A stretch of 64,000 nt of DNA from contig JAIDUG010000050.1 in the NCBI GenBank assembly GCA_029060305.1, positions 62,001 through 126,000 of the forward strand, read 5' to 3'. This document shows, one piece after another, positions 15,654 to 24,768 of the stretch (position 1 is the stretch's first letter; each line of letters opens with the position of its first letter). The position numbers were made by a program, and so were the translations under genes. Origin of the DNA: Ruminococcus sp. (lineage in GTDB: Bacteria; Bacillota; Clostridia; Oscillospirales; Ruminococcaceae). The notes under the pieces are model-generated. The model was not told the origin of the DNA, did no database searches, and was given only the letters and a program-made list of their open reading frames with translations.

Positions 15654-17624
15654 CTACTTTCTTACAATATCAGCGTCAAACGGAATAAGTCTTATAACGT
15701 CCTTACCTCTCGAATCAATGATACTGTACATTGTTTTCGGAAGATTTATCATAACAGTTTCATTAGAGTTGTTGAAAAAGAATATATATTCATTGATACC
15801 GTTTGTGCGTGTAACGACCTCTACGCCTTTTGGCAGACCTTTAAGACGTGGGATTTTCGTCTGTAACATAAGATTTCCTGCAAAATTTTCATAGAAATCG
15901 GAATCGCATACAGTACCCACATAGTAAGCCATACCGTTGCAATACTTATTAATTGTGACTGCCGGACAACATTTATAGAAACTATCAACGTATTCCGCAT
16001 AAGCTTTTGCGGTAGTAAGGTGAAGTATATCACACCACTGTTTACAGCGGAATTTTTTCCCTGAAAAATCCTTTATACTCTGTTCAATGCTGTTTCCGAT
16101 AGGGTCGTATTCTGTAACCTCTGCTCCGATAAGCTGTCTGTAAACCGTCGGCAGATTCTCCATAATGCAGTTGTTGTTGATGTCCTTAACACCACTTCTG
16201 CACGTCATTACAAGAGTACCGCCGTTTATTACAAAACGATAAATATTTTCGGTTACTGCCCTGTCGTTCACGAAAACAGCAGGTGCTATAACTATCTTAT
16301 AACCGGAAAGGTCTGAATCGGCTGATACAACGTCTATATTTGCACCGTACTTTGCAAAAGCTGAATGGAAATTTTCAAGCTGTTCAATATAGTCAAAACC
16401 GTCCGTCTGTGGCTGGATTTTGAGGGCGTTGAAACAATCGGGAGAATAAAGTATAGCGATTTCGGAAACCATTCGTGCAGAAGTAAATACTTCTATTTTT
16501 GAAACAGTCTTGCATAGCTCGGAAAATTCAAATAAACGTCTCGACGGAATATTGCTGTGGTCAAGTATTCCGTGCAGGAACATCTCAGAACCTTTCAGAG
16601 CAGTACGCCAACGGAAGTGCATTACGGTTTCAGCACCGTGTGCAAACGCTTGTAAAGAATAGCCCATAATCATTCCAGGGCGTGGAGCAGGTGACATTGT
16701 TGTCCAGCCCCCTATAATACCGCTAAGCTGTTCGGTAATCCAGAAACCGCTTTTTTTGATACAACGCATCATGTCAAGACGGAATGCGTGTGATTTTACC
16801 TGATTTTTTCCGTCAACCTCAACAGGCGGATAATTGTCATAAGAAACAAAATCCATTCCGTCAAAAAGTTTATAGTAATCGGGAGCGTTTTCACAAAACC
16901 ATGTATTAGTAGTTACGTTTGCTTTCGGAGATTCGTGTTGTATTACATATGCTATTCCGTTCACATATTCCGCAGTGCAGTCTGCTGAAAATCTCCTGTA
17001 TTCAAGGCATAAAGCAGGATTCTGCCATTCTGTCGGATAAGCTGTCGGCGGTTCTATTTCCGAAATATCGCTGTATTCAAGACTATGTGCTGTTGTACCG
17101 ATTGCAGACTTTATATCTTCAAAACTGTCATATTTATCAAGCAACCATGTGCGGAATTTTTCACGGCATACATCACAAGTACAGTTGTAACTTTCGAGTT
17201 CGCTGTCAATCTGCCACGCAACAACCGACTGTTTATGACCGTAACGCCTAACAAGCTGTTCAGTCATTCTGTTTGCGTACGCCATAAAAACAGGCGAATT
17301 AATACATCTGTGACTGCATACTCCGGTCTGAACAGGTTTTCCGTCTGCTCCTACCTGAATAATTTCGGGGTGTTTTTTATACAGCCACAACGGCGGACAA
17401 TTCGTAGGAATACACATCATTATTTCAATTCCGAAACGTTCAAAAGTTTCAACAACCTCGTCCAGCCACTCAAAATCAAACACATTGTCATAAGGTTCAA
17501 TCTTAGACCACGCACTGTCACATATGCGGACAATTTTAACACCGGTTTTAAACATCTGTTCTGCATCTCTGCTCCATAAACTTCTGTCCCATTGTTCAGG
17601 GTAATAGTCAACGCCTATTTTCAT
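15654..17624 (-). CDS. GH42 beta-galactosidase
   Basis: 656 residues. N-terminal TIM barrel with the family opening MKIGVDYYPEQW, acid/base Glu142 in WQIDSE, and the cysteine cluster of GH42 zinc sites (C148, C150, C153 with C103 or C107). The nucleophile is probably the Glu in WITEQLSG near residue 300. The trimerisation domain (IAILYSPDCFNALK onward) and the small C-terminal beta domain follow. GH42 enzymes release galactose from short oligosaccharides and arabinogalactan or galactan fragments; no signal peptide means a cytoplasmic enzyme. The start ATG at 17624 follows AGGAGG by seven bases and overlaps the phosphatase gene; an upstream in-frame start at 17672 has no such site. Confidence 0.9.
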   Translation of the reverse strand: MKIGVDYYPEQWDRSLWSRDAEQMFKTGVKIVRICDSAWSKIEPYDNVFDFEWLDEVVETFERFGIEIMMCIPTNCPPLWLYKKHPEIIQVGADGKPVQTGVCSHRCINSPVFMAYANRMTEQLVRRYGHKQSVVAWQIDSELESYNCTCDVCREKFRTWLLDKYDSFEDIKSAIGTTAHSLEYSDISEIEPPTAYPTEWQNPALCLEYRRFSADCTAEYVNGIAYVIQHESPKANVTTNTWFCENAPDYYKLFDGMDFVSYDNYPPVEVDGKNQVKSHAFRLDMMRCIKKSGFWITEQLSGIIGGWTTMSPAPRPGMIMGYSLQAFAHGAETVMHFRWRTALKGSEMFLHGILDHSNIPSRRLFEFSELCKTVSKIEVFTSARMVSEIAILYSPDCFNALKIQPQTDGFDYIEQLENFHSAFAKYGANIDVVSADSDLSGYKIVIAPAVFVNDRAVTENIYRFVINGGTLVMTCRSGVKDINNNCIMENLPTVYRQLIGAEVTEYDPIGNSIEQSIKDFSGKKFRCKQWCDILHLTTAKAYAEYVDSFYKCCPAVTINKYCNGMAYYVGTVCDSDFYENFAGNLMLQTKIPRLKGLPKGVEVVTRTNGINEYIFFFNNSNETVMINLPKTMYSIIDSRGKDVIRLIPFDADIVRK

Positions 17625-18168
17625 TGTTGTCCTCCTGAACGTTATATTCGAGAATTTCGCAGTTATTGACAAGCCACACCGGAAAATCTTCCTTGTCTAT
17701 GTCATTGAAATATGTATTTATGATTCTGCACACTCCGCCGTGACATACTATCAGAACGTTTTTATTACTGTAATTTTCTATTATGTCGTCAAGTGCGGAA
17801 TATATTCTATGTGCAAGCTGTAAAACCGATTCGCCGGTTTTTCCCATACGCATTGCGAAATTTATCTTGCTTTCCTCAAAACCTTCTGTAAATCTCGGAA
17901 GTGTTTCATACTCTCCGTAATCCCATTCCCTGAGACGTGGTTCTGTAATAATCGGAAGTCCTGTTTTTTCCGCAACGATATGTGCAGTTGTCTGAGTTCT
18001 TTTCATCGGCGAAACTATCATTATATCAACGTTCAGACCTGCTACTTTTTCAGCGAGTTCGTTTGCCTGCTGTAAACCTGTTTCATTTATATCAATGTCT
18101 GTTGTCCCCAAAATTCTGTCCTGTTTATTGAAATCCGTCTGTCCATGTCGTGTAACATATAATTTCAA
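17608..18168 (-). CDS. histidine phosphatase (phosphoglycerate-mutase-like)
   Basis: 186 residues of the branch-1 histidine phosphatase family. The phosphorylated His is in VTRHGQTDFN, the second catalytic His in VCHGGVCR, with the Arg in PMKRTQTTA and the Glu in EWDYGEYE. The length and EWDYGEYE motif resemble the CobC/PhoE-like phosphatases rather than glycolytic mutase. I place the start at the TTG at 18168, eight bases after GGAG, giving MKLYVTRHGQ; the GTG at 18177 lies directly on that ribosome site. It overlaps the end of recN by nothing and the GH42 start by 17 bases. Confidence 0.83.
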   Translation of the reverse strand: MKLYVTRHGQTDFNKQDRILGTTDIDINETGLQQANELAEKVAGLNVDIMIVSPMKRTQTTAHIVAEKTGLPIITEPRLREWDYGEYETLPRFTEGFEESKINFAMRMGKTGESVLQLAHRIYSALDDIIENYSNKNVLIVCHGGVCRIINTYFNDIDKEDFPVWLVNNCEILEYNVQEDNNENRR

Positions 18169-18173
18169 AATAA

Positions 18174-19835
18174 TCACTCCATAGTATATTTTTTAAGTTC
18201 CTCACGTGCGGTATTCAACATAAGCTGACTGGGATTTTCACCGCCCATAATTCTTGCTATTTCTGCAACCCGTCCCTCAAAATCAAGCTGTGTAACGTTA
18301 GTTTCTGTACGGTCTCCGACTGTCTGCTTTTCAATCATAAGATGATTGTTTGCCATAACTGCTATCTGAGACAAATGTGTAACACATATTACCTGTCTTA
18401 TTTTACCGATTTCACGGAGTTTGATTCCTATTTTCTGTGCTGCCTTACCGCTTACTCCTGTATCAATTTCGTCAAAAATCATTGTAGGAATACCGTCCCT
18501 GCCTGCAATAACACTTTTCAGTGCAAGCATTATTCTTGAAAGTTCACCGCCTGAAGCTATCTTTGAAATAGGTTTCGGAAGTTCGCCCTTGTTTGCGGAA
18601 ATAAGAAACTCTATATTGTCCATACCGTTTACCGTCAGTTTTCCCTTTTCGTGACGTACAATTATTACAACATCAGGCATATTCAGAAATTCAAGTTCTG
18701 CCGTAACTCTTTCCGCAAATTTTCTTCCTGTTTCCTCACGATAGTCAAAAAGTTCCTTAGCTCTTTCAGTAACCTTGTGGAGTAAAGTTTCCTTCATCTT
18801 GTTAAGTTCCGCAATCTCCGCCGACGAACTTTCAAGACGTGTAACTTCCATACAAGCATCATCATAGAGTTTCACAAGTCCTGCACAGTCGGTAAGATAC
18901 TTCTTTTTCAGCTTGTTTATAGTGTTAAGACGTGTACCCAGATATTCAAGCATTTGTCCGTCAAGTTCTATCCTGTCCGCTAAATTTTCAAGTTCGGAAG
19001 AAATATCAGCGAGTTCAATTTCCACTGCGGAAAGTCTTTCATAAAGGGCGTTGAGTTCGTCACTGTTTTCGGTGTAACGCATAATTTCGTTTTCAGCAGA
19101 AGCTATCATATCATTTGCGTTATCCTCTCCTGAAACTCCCTGTATAGCATTCTTTATAGCAATAATCATCTTTTCTGCATTTTTAGCTGTTTCGTACTCT
19201 TTTTCGAGGGTTTCGTCCTCATTCTCCGAAAGCTCCAGTTCGCCTATATCGTCAATTATTGAATTAAGATATATAGTGCGTTCTGCTTTGAAATGTTCCG
19301 ATTTTTTCAGTTCATTAAGTTTCTTTGCTGTCTGCTGTAACTCTCTGAAAGCCCCACGGTAGTTTTCAAGAAAAGTACCGTCCGTTCCGAAATCATCAAG
19401 TATCTGTAAATGTTTTTCGCTGTCCATAAGCACCTGATTATCGTGCTGTCCGTGAATATTTATAAGCATACCGCCTATTTCTTTCAGCATGGAAGCAGAT
19501 GCAACACGTTGATTTATTCTTGCAATACTTCTTCCGTCCGCACTTATTTCACGTGTAACCGTTATTTCGTTGTTATCGTGAGATATTCCCAGTTCGTCAA
19601 GGCGTGCAATTATCTCCCTGTCAAGTTCAGTGAAAAGTGCGGTTATAACGGCTTTGTTGCAACCTGTACGTACTATATCTTTACTGCTTCGCTGTCCTAA
19701 AACCGCATTGATACCGTTTATAAATATGGACTTTCCTGCACCTGTTTCACCCGTGAAAATATTCAGATTTTCAGTAAGCGGTATGGTAGCTTCTTTAATT
19801 ACAGCAAGATTTTTTATATAAATTTCCCTGAGCAT
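18174..19835 (-). CDS. recN: DNA repair protein RecN
   Basis: 553 residues, a normal SMC-like RecN. Walker A is FTGETGAGKSIFING (about 28-42), followed by two coiled-coil arms (about 160-370), the ABC signature in KIASGGELSRIMLALK and Walker B in PTMIFDEIDTGVSG. RecN gathers double-strand break ends for recombination. In Firmicutes it lies next to argR, as here. The AGGAGG site is fourteen bases from the ATG, longer than usual, but the protein start MLREIYIKNLAVIKE matches the family. Confidence 0.95.
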   Translation of the reverse strand: MLREIYIKNLAVIKEATIPLTENLNIFTGETGAGKSIFINGINAVLGQRSSKDIVRTGCNKAVITALFTELDREIIARLDELGISHDNNEITVTREISADGRSIARINQRVASASMLKEIGGMLINIHGQHDNQVLMDSEKHLQILDDFGTDGTFLENYRGAFRELQQTAKKLNELKKSEHFKAERTIYLNSIIDDIGELELSENEDETLEKEYETAKNAEKMIIAIKNAIQGVSGEDNANDMIASAENEIMRYTENSDELNALYERLSAVEIELADISSELENLADRIELDGQMLEYLGTRLNTINKLKKKYLTDCAGLVKLYDDACMEVTRLESSSAEIAELNKMKETLLHKVTERAKELFDYREETGRKFAERVTAELEFLNMPDVVIIVRHEKGKLTVNGMDNIEFLISANKGELPKPISKIASGGELSRIMLALKSVIAGRDGIPTMIFDEIDTGVSGKAAQKIGIKLREIGKIRQVICVTHLSQIAVMANNHLMIEKQTVGDRTETNVTQLDFEGRVAEIARIMGGENPSQLMLNTAREELKKYTME

Positions 19836-19846
19836 AATTTTCAGCG

Positions 19847-20290
19847 TTACCTCCTGTAAAAAAGTTCGCTTCTGAATTTTCTGGATAATTTTTTAGCATC
19901 TGCCTCGCTCCTCACGAGTATGAAAATTGTATCGTCACCGGCAATAGTCCCGACAACTCCCTCGTGATTTACAGAGTCAATCGCTGCACACGTACCCTGT
20001 GCCATTCCTGCACGGCATTTGATTACAATTGTGTTCATCGCATAGTCAACCGACAGTACAGATTCTGCGAAAAAATTTTTTTCTTCTACAACCGCTGTCG
20101 GAAAAGTATATCTGTAATTACCGTCCGTATCACGCTGTTTTACAAGTGACAACTGCTGTATATCCCTTGACAAAGTAGCCTGAGTAGTACGTACTCCTCT
20201 TTTAGCAAGAAGTTCAATCAGCATTTCCTGAGTGGAAACCGGCTGACTGTTTATTATTTCTAATATAAGTTCGTGTCTCTGATTTTTCAT
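19847..20290 (-). CDS. argR: arginine repressor
   Basis: 147 residues with the ArgR/AhrC layout: winged helix at the N-terminus (MKNQRHELILEII ... RGVRTTQATLSRDIQQLSLVK), and the C-terminal oligomerisation and arginine-binding domain with GTIAGDDTIFILVRS. It is a hexameric repressor/activator of arginine metabolism that binds DNA in the presence of arginine. It starts after GGAGC. Placement between recN and nadK is the conserved Firmicute neighbourhood; no arginine genes are in the window. Confidence 0.95.
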   Translation of the reverse strand: MKNQRHELILEIINSQPVSTQEMLIELLAKRGVRTTQATLSRDIQQLSLVKQRDTDGNYRYTFPTAVVEEKNFFAESVLSVDYAMNTIVIKCRAGMAQGTCAAIDSVNHEGVVGTIAGDDTIFILVRSEADAKKLSRKFRSELFYRR

Positions 20291-20299
20291 AAAATGCTC

Positions 20300-21154
20300 C
20301 TATTTTATCGGTTTACAGAGTTTTCTGCAAAGCGATTCATGGAAAGAATTTCCGATAAGATTTATAAAACGGATATTGTTTTTTCCACGAAATATTTCTA
20401 TAGACTGGTTTTTTTCAAGATGTATGTGCATTTCACCGTCAACGCTTATCACCATATACTCACTGTTCCGTGTACGGCTTGTAAGCATAAGTTTACGGCA
20501 CGAAGAAAAAAGCGTGGCTCTCGAAAAAAGTGAATGCGGACATATCTGTGTCATTTCTATACATTCGAGGTCAGGTTCAATCACCGGACCGCCTGCCGAC
20601 AGTGCATAAGCTGTAGACCCCGACGGCGTACTGAATAACACTCCGTCAGCACGGTATTTTCCGACAAGATAGCCGTCGGAATAAACTTCAAAGTCGCATA
20701 TCCGGAAACTTCCTGACCGTGCGGAAATCTCATTCAGTGCTGTATAAGTAACTTTTTTACCGTTTTCAGTGCATACAACGTCAAGTGTCATTCTGTCCGA
20801 AATTTCATATTCTCCTGTTTTAAGAAGTTTAAGTTTGTCAAGCTGGTCTGCCTCAAGTCCTGCCATAAAGCCGAGAGTACCGGTATTTATTCCGAGTAAT
20901 TTTGTATCTGTACCCATAAGCAGTTGAGAACATCTCAGAATTGTACCGTCACCGCCTATTGCAATAACGAAATCCGCTGTCTTTACTGATGTTTCTGTAT
21001 TCTCGAATTTCACAAAAGGCTTGTCCGAAAATTCACCTCTGAAATTTTCGCTTACACAAACGTCAATTCCAGAATCGTTAAGTACATCACACGTTTCCCT
21101 TGCACATTTAAGGGCGTTTTTTTTCTGAAAATTAGGGTACAATACTGCTATCAT
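20300..21154 (-). CDS. nadK: NAD kinase
   Basis: 284 residues. The NAD kinase signature GGDGTILR (about 69-76) and the second region TPSGSTAYALSAGGPVIEP are both intact. The enzyme phosphorylates NAD to NADP with ATP or polyphosphate. It begins after AAAGGAG. In Bacillus the same chromosomal block contains tlyA and argR, and many Clostridia carry nadK between them, as here. Confidence 0.95.
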   Translation of the reverse strand: MIAVLYPNFQKKNALKCARETCDVLNDSGIDVCVSENFRGEFSDKPFVKFENTETSVKTADFVIAIGGDGTILRCSQLLMGTDTKLLGINTGTLGFMAGLEADQLDKLKLLKTGEYEISDRMTLDVVCTENGKKVTYTALNEISARSGSFRICDFEVYSDGYLVGKYRADGVLFSTPSGSTAYALSAGGPVIEPDLECIEMTQICPHSLFSRATLFSSCRKLMLTSRTRNSEYMVISVDGEMHIHLEKNQSIEIFRGKNNIRFINLIGNSFHESLCRKLCKPIK

Positions 21155-21161
21155 AAAAAAA

Positions 21162-21953
21162 TTACTCCTTTAATTTGCTGAACGAAGTTTCCACGAGTTT
21201 TCCGAAATCACGTATAACAGGTGTATCGGAAGTCCTGCGGAGATGTGCCAGATACTCAATATTACCGCTACCGCCCTTTATGGGTGAAAAAGTATATTCC
21301 AGAGCGACAAGTCCGGCACTATATATTGAAGCATCTATTTCATTCAAAACACGTTGGTGTACTTTTTTGTTACGCACAATTCCGTGTTTTCCGATAAACT
21401 TCTTTCCTGCTTCAAACTGAGGTTTTATAAGTACAACAGCTTCCGCACCGTTCTTTAAAAAGTTACTGAATACAGGGAGAATCATTTTAAGGGATATAAA
21501 GGAAACGTCCGCCGAAATGAAGTCCACAGCACCGCCGATATTTTCCGGAGTAACCTTTCGTATATCAGTATTTTCCATATTGACGACCCTGCTGTCGTTT
21601 CTGAGAGAATGTGCAAGCTGTCCGTGTCCCACGTCAACGGCAAATACTTTAACAGCACCATTTTTCAGCATGAAGTCAGTGAAACCGCCGGTTGAAGCAC
21701 CAATATCAAGACAGTTTTTTCCGGAAAAATCCAGTCCGAATACTTCCGTTGCCTTTTCTATTTTCAAAGCTCCCCTGCCGACATATAATTCCTGCTCCGC
21801 TGATTCTATCAAATCATTTACAGAAACTTCCGTTGAAACTTTATTTACCGTTTTACCGTTGACGGAAATGTTTCCTGACTTTATCATTTCCTTTGCACGT
21901 TCACGACTTCTTGCAATCCCACGCATAACAATTTCACTATCAAGCCTTGCCAT
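21162..21953 (-). CDS. tlyA: TlyA family rRNA 2'-O-methyltransferase
   Basis: 263 residues. N-terminal S4 RNA-binding domain (about 1-60: ARLDSEIVMRGIARSRERAKEMIKSG) and a C-terminal FtsJ-like Rossmann methyltransferase with SAM motif CLDIGASTGGFTDFML and the catalytic-type Lys in VVLIKPQFEAGK. TlyA 2'-O-methylates cytidines in 16S and 23S rRNA. The gene overlaps the end of dxs by 14 bases and has an AGGAGAGG site inside dxs. Confidence 0.93.
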   Translation of the reverse strand: MARLDSEIVMRGIARSRERAKEMIKSGNISVNGKTVNKVSTEVSVNDLIESAEQELYVGRGALKIEKATEVFGLDFSGKNCLDIGASTGGFTDFMLKNGAVKVFAVDVGHGQLAHSLRNDSRVVNMENTDIRKVTPENIGGAVDFISADVSFISLKMILPVFSNFLKNGAEAVVLIKPQFEAGKKFIGKHGIVRNKKVHQRVLNEIDASIYSAGLVALEYTFSPIKGGSGNIEYLAHLRRTSDTPVIRDFGKLVETSFSKLKE

Positions 21954-23874
21954 TTGTCTTACACCTCTCCTGAATGTATTCCGCCATTTTTTCGCAGGTC
22001 AGACCGAGCTTTTCAAGACACGACCTTACAGAAGCGTGTTTCACATATCCGTCGGCGGTCACTCTGCTGTAGTCTCCGGAATAGCCGGATTCAGCAAGTT
22101 TATTGCCGATTTTTTCGGAAATACTGCCGTTTCCCATTGATTCCTCAAAGAAAACTATCCTTTTATAGTTTTTCATTTCGCCTGTAATGTCACGGCTGAG
22201 AGGATATATTTTAGTGAGTTTGAGAATATCACAGTTTATACCGTTTCCGCTGAGAATACATTGTGCCTTGTATACTTCATTGTAAAGTCTGCCGTAAGTT
22301 ACAATAAGCGTATCGCTGTTATTTCTGCGTACGAAAAGATATTCAGTGCTGAGATAATCACGGTTGAAAGAAACTTCTTCCGCACCTCTCGGGTATCTTA
22401 CAGCAGTAAGGTGCTTGTTTGCATAAACAGCCTTTTTCATACATAGTTTCAATTCTTCATAGCATGACGGCGAATATATTACAGCATCCGGAATAGTAGT
22501 CAGCATAGGAACGTCAAAAAGCCCCTGATGAGTTTCACCATCCTCACCGACAACTCCTGCACGGTCTATTCCGAGTATAACGTGTAATTTTCCTATAGAT
22601 ACATCGTGAATAAGCTGGTCGTAAGCCCTTTGCAGAAAACTTGAATATACTGCAAAAACTGGTATCTGTCCCATAGAAGCAAGACCTCCGCAGAAAGTCA
22701 CGGCGTGCTGTTCGGCAATTCCCACATCATAGAAACGTTTCGGGAATCGCTTGCTGAAAAACTGTAGTCCTGTACCGTATTTCATAGCGGCGGTAACTGC
22801 ACATATTCTGTCGTCCTTTTCGGCAAGTCTTACAAGTTCCTTTCCGAAAACCGTAGAATAACACTTGTCAGCGGAGACTTCCGGATTACCGGTCTCAATG
22901 TCAAATTTTGAAATTCCGTGATAGCCCCCCGGATTTTTTTCAGCGGGTTCATAGCCTTTGCCCTTTTTGGTTTTTACGTGTATTACAACGGGTTTGTGAT
23001 AATATTTAGCTTTTTTCATAATTTTTTCAAGTTCGGAAAGATTATGACCGTCCACGGGTCCTAAATAAGTAAATCCCATATTTTCAAACCATGAACTTCG
23101 GTCAAGGATTTTGTATTTGACTGCATCTTTAGTATTTTTGATACCTTTTGCAACAGGTTTTCCAAGAACAGGAATAGCGTTCAGGGTATCCTTTACATTT
23201 TTCTTTGTGGAAATGTACTGTTCTGAGTTACTCAGATTTGTGAGATGTTTTGCGAGTGCGCCGACATTTCTTGAAATCGACATATCATTGTCATTAAGAA
23301 TAACAATCATATTGCTTCTGCGTTCTTTTCCTGCATTGTTCATAGCCTCATAAAACATACCGCCGGTCATTGCACCGTCACCGATAACTGCAATTGTGTA
23401 ATTGTCCCTGTTCTGAAGTTTCATAGCCTCAGCAACTCCGCACGCTACCGAAACAGACGTACTGCTATGACCGCTTATAAAAATATCGTGAGATGATTCT
23501 TCAGGTTTCGGAAAACCGGAAATGCCGTTTTCCTTACGTATAGTCGGAAATCTTTCAGCACGTCCGGTGAGGATTTTATGCACATAGGTCTGATGCCCCA
23601 CGTCCCATATAATTTTATCTTCCGGCGAAATGAAACACCTGTGTAAAGCCATTGTAAGCTCAACCACACCAAGATTTGAAGCAAGATGACCGCCGTTATT
23701 TGATATGGTTGAAATAAGCATATTACGGATTTCCGCACAAAGAGATTCACATTGTCTTACAGATAGTTTTTTCAGGTCTTCCGGCAGACTGAGTTCTGCA
23801 AGACTGATTGTTTCTGATTTTTCGTATTCATTCATTTTATATAGTGCGGAAACAGTTCCGCCACTCCTTTGCAT
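21940..23874 (-). CDS. dxs: 1-deoxy-D-xylulose-5-phosphate synthase
   Basis: 644 residues as drawn, or 631 from the second ATG. The thiamine diphosphate site (GDGAMTGGMFYEAMNNAG), the GHQTYVHKIL region, the central DRAGVVGEDGETHQGLFD and the C-terminal transketolase domain are intact. It makes DXP from pyruvate and glyceraldehyde 3-phosphate for the MEP isoprenoid pathway. The start is uncertain: the first ATG (23874) overlaps the ispA stop as TAATG with an AAAGGA site; the ATG at 23835 gives a more typical N-terminus and is linked to AGGAG through a hairpin (see next entry). Confidence 0.95.
   Translation of the reverse strand: MQRSGGTVSALYKMNEYEKSETISLAELSLPEDLKKLSVRQCESLCAEIRNMLISTISNNGGHLASNLGVVELTMALHRCFISPEDKIIWDVGHQTYVHKILTGRAERFPTIRKENGISGFPKPEESSHDIFISGHSSTSVSVACGVAEAMKLQNRDNYTIAVIGDGAMTGGMFYEAMNNAGKERRSNMIVILNDNDMSISRNVGALAKHLTNLSNSEQYISTKKNVKDTLNAIPVLGKPVAKGIKNTKDAVKYKILDRSSWFENMGFTYLGPVDGHNLSELEKIMKKAKYYHKPVVIHVKTKKGKGYEPAEKNPGGYHGISKFDIETGNPEVSADKCYSTVFGKELVRLAEKDDRICAVTAAMKYGTGLQFFSKRFPKRFYDVGIAEQHAVTFCGGLASMGQIPVFAVYSSFLQRAYDQLIHDVSIGKLHVILGIDRAGVVGEDGETHQGLFDVPMLTTIPDAVIYSPSCYEELKLCMKKAVYANKHLTAVRYPRGAEEVSFNRDYLSTEYLFVRRNNSDTLIVTYGRLYNEVYKAQCILSGNGINCDILKLTKIYPLSRDITGEMKNYKRIVFFEESMGNGSISEKIGNKLAESGYSGDYSRVTADGYVKHASVRSCLEKLGLTCEKMAEYIQERCKTNGKA
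23835..23868 (-). promoter_or_regulatory. hairpin between a ribosome site and the second dxs start codon
   Basis: AGGAG (23868-23864), then a perfect six-pair stem GCGGAA/TTCCGC with a four-base loop (23861-23846), then the ATG at 23835. In linear RNA 28 bases separate AGGAG and ATG; folding the 16-base hairpin cuts this to about 12, close to a usable distance. Confidence 0.4.
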
Positions 23875-24764
23875 TAATTTTTCCTTTTCAACAGCATATC
23901 CGTAAGTTCAACAAGAAAACTGCTGTTTCCGGCATTTCCGAGACATTCAACAGCTTCCGCTGAGATTCTGTCTGCAATTTCCTGAGCCTTTTCAACTCCG
24001 TAAAGTGTAACGAAAGTAGTTTTGTTTTCCTCAACGTCACTGCCTATAGGTTTTCCGAGTAAGTCAGCATTTCCGGTAACGTCAAGAATATCATCTATAA
24101 TCTGAAAAGCAAGACCGAGTTTATAGCCATACTCCCTTGCCGATTCAATAGTTTTATTGTCTGCACCTGCACATATACAGCCCATTACGCACGATACAGC
24201 GATAAGCTGACCTGTTTTGTTGCGGTACATATTGCGGAGATTTGATTCGTCAACATCTGTTTTCAGTTCATTTTCCATATCAATAACCTGTCCGCCTATC
24301 ATACCGTTTTTTCCGACTGCTTTTGAAAGTTCAGAAATAATCCTGATTTTCTGCTCTGCCGAAAGTTCCATATCGTCAGCAATTATTTCAAAAGGAAGTA
24401 CGGAAAGTGCATCGCCTGCGAGTACTGCCATAGCTTCACCGAAAGCCTTATGACAGGAGGGTTTACCACGGCGAAAGTCATCGTTATCCATTGACGGCAA
24501 ATCATCATGTATAAGTGAAAACGTATGTATCATTTCGATAGCACACGCCGGAGCTTTAGCTTTTCTGTAATCTGTTCCCAAAGCCTCGCAGAAAGCATAC
24601 ACCAGAACCGGACGGACACGTTTTCCGCCTGCTTCAAGGGAGTAATTCATAGCTTCAACAAGATTTCGCTGTGGCTCTGTTTCAGAAGTATGACTGTTAT
24701 ATTCCGCAAGATTATTTTCTGTGTAAGATATATACTCTGCAAGTTTTTCCTTGAATCCGTTCAT
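23874..24764 (-). CDS. ispA: farnesyl diphosphate synthase (polyprenyl synthetase)
   Basis: 296 residues. First Asp-rich motif in LIHDDLPSMDNDDFRRGKPS, second in FQIIDDILD, plus GGKRVRP for diphosphate binding. Features match the short-chain synthases that condense IPP with DMAPP or GPP. dxs lies directly downstream, so substrate supply and chain elongation are in one transcript. In most relatives xseB precedes ispA; here a TsaD-like gene occupies that place. It starts after GGAGG. Confidence 0.94.
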   Translation of the reverse strand: MNGFKEKLAEYISYTENNLAEYNSHTSETEPQRNLVEAMNYSLEAGGKRVRPVLVYAFCEALGTDYRKAKAPACAIEMIHTFSLIHDDLPSMDNDDFRRGKPSCHKAFGEAMAVLAGDALSVLPFEIIADDMELSAEQKIRIISELSKAVGKNGMIGGQVIDMENELKTDVDESNLRNMYRNKTGQLIAVSCVMGCICAGADNKTIESAREYGYKLGLAFQIIDDILDVTGNADLLGKPIGSDVEENKTTFVTLYGVEKAQEIADRISAEAVECLGNAGNSSFLVELTDMLLKRKN

Positions 24765-24768
24765 ATTA

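Noticed and set aside
24217-24453. Frames opposite genes such as ispA, recN and alaS
   Set aside because: Antisense frames of 60-150 codons arise throughout because of codon bias on the real strand; none has a ribosome site or recognisable family.
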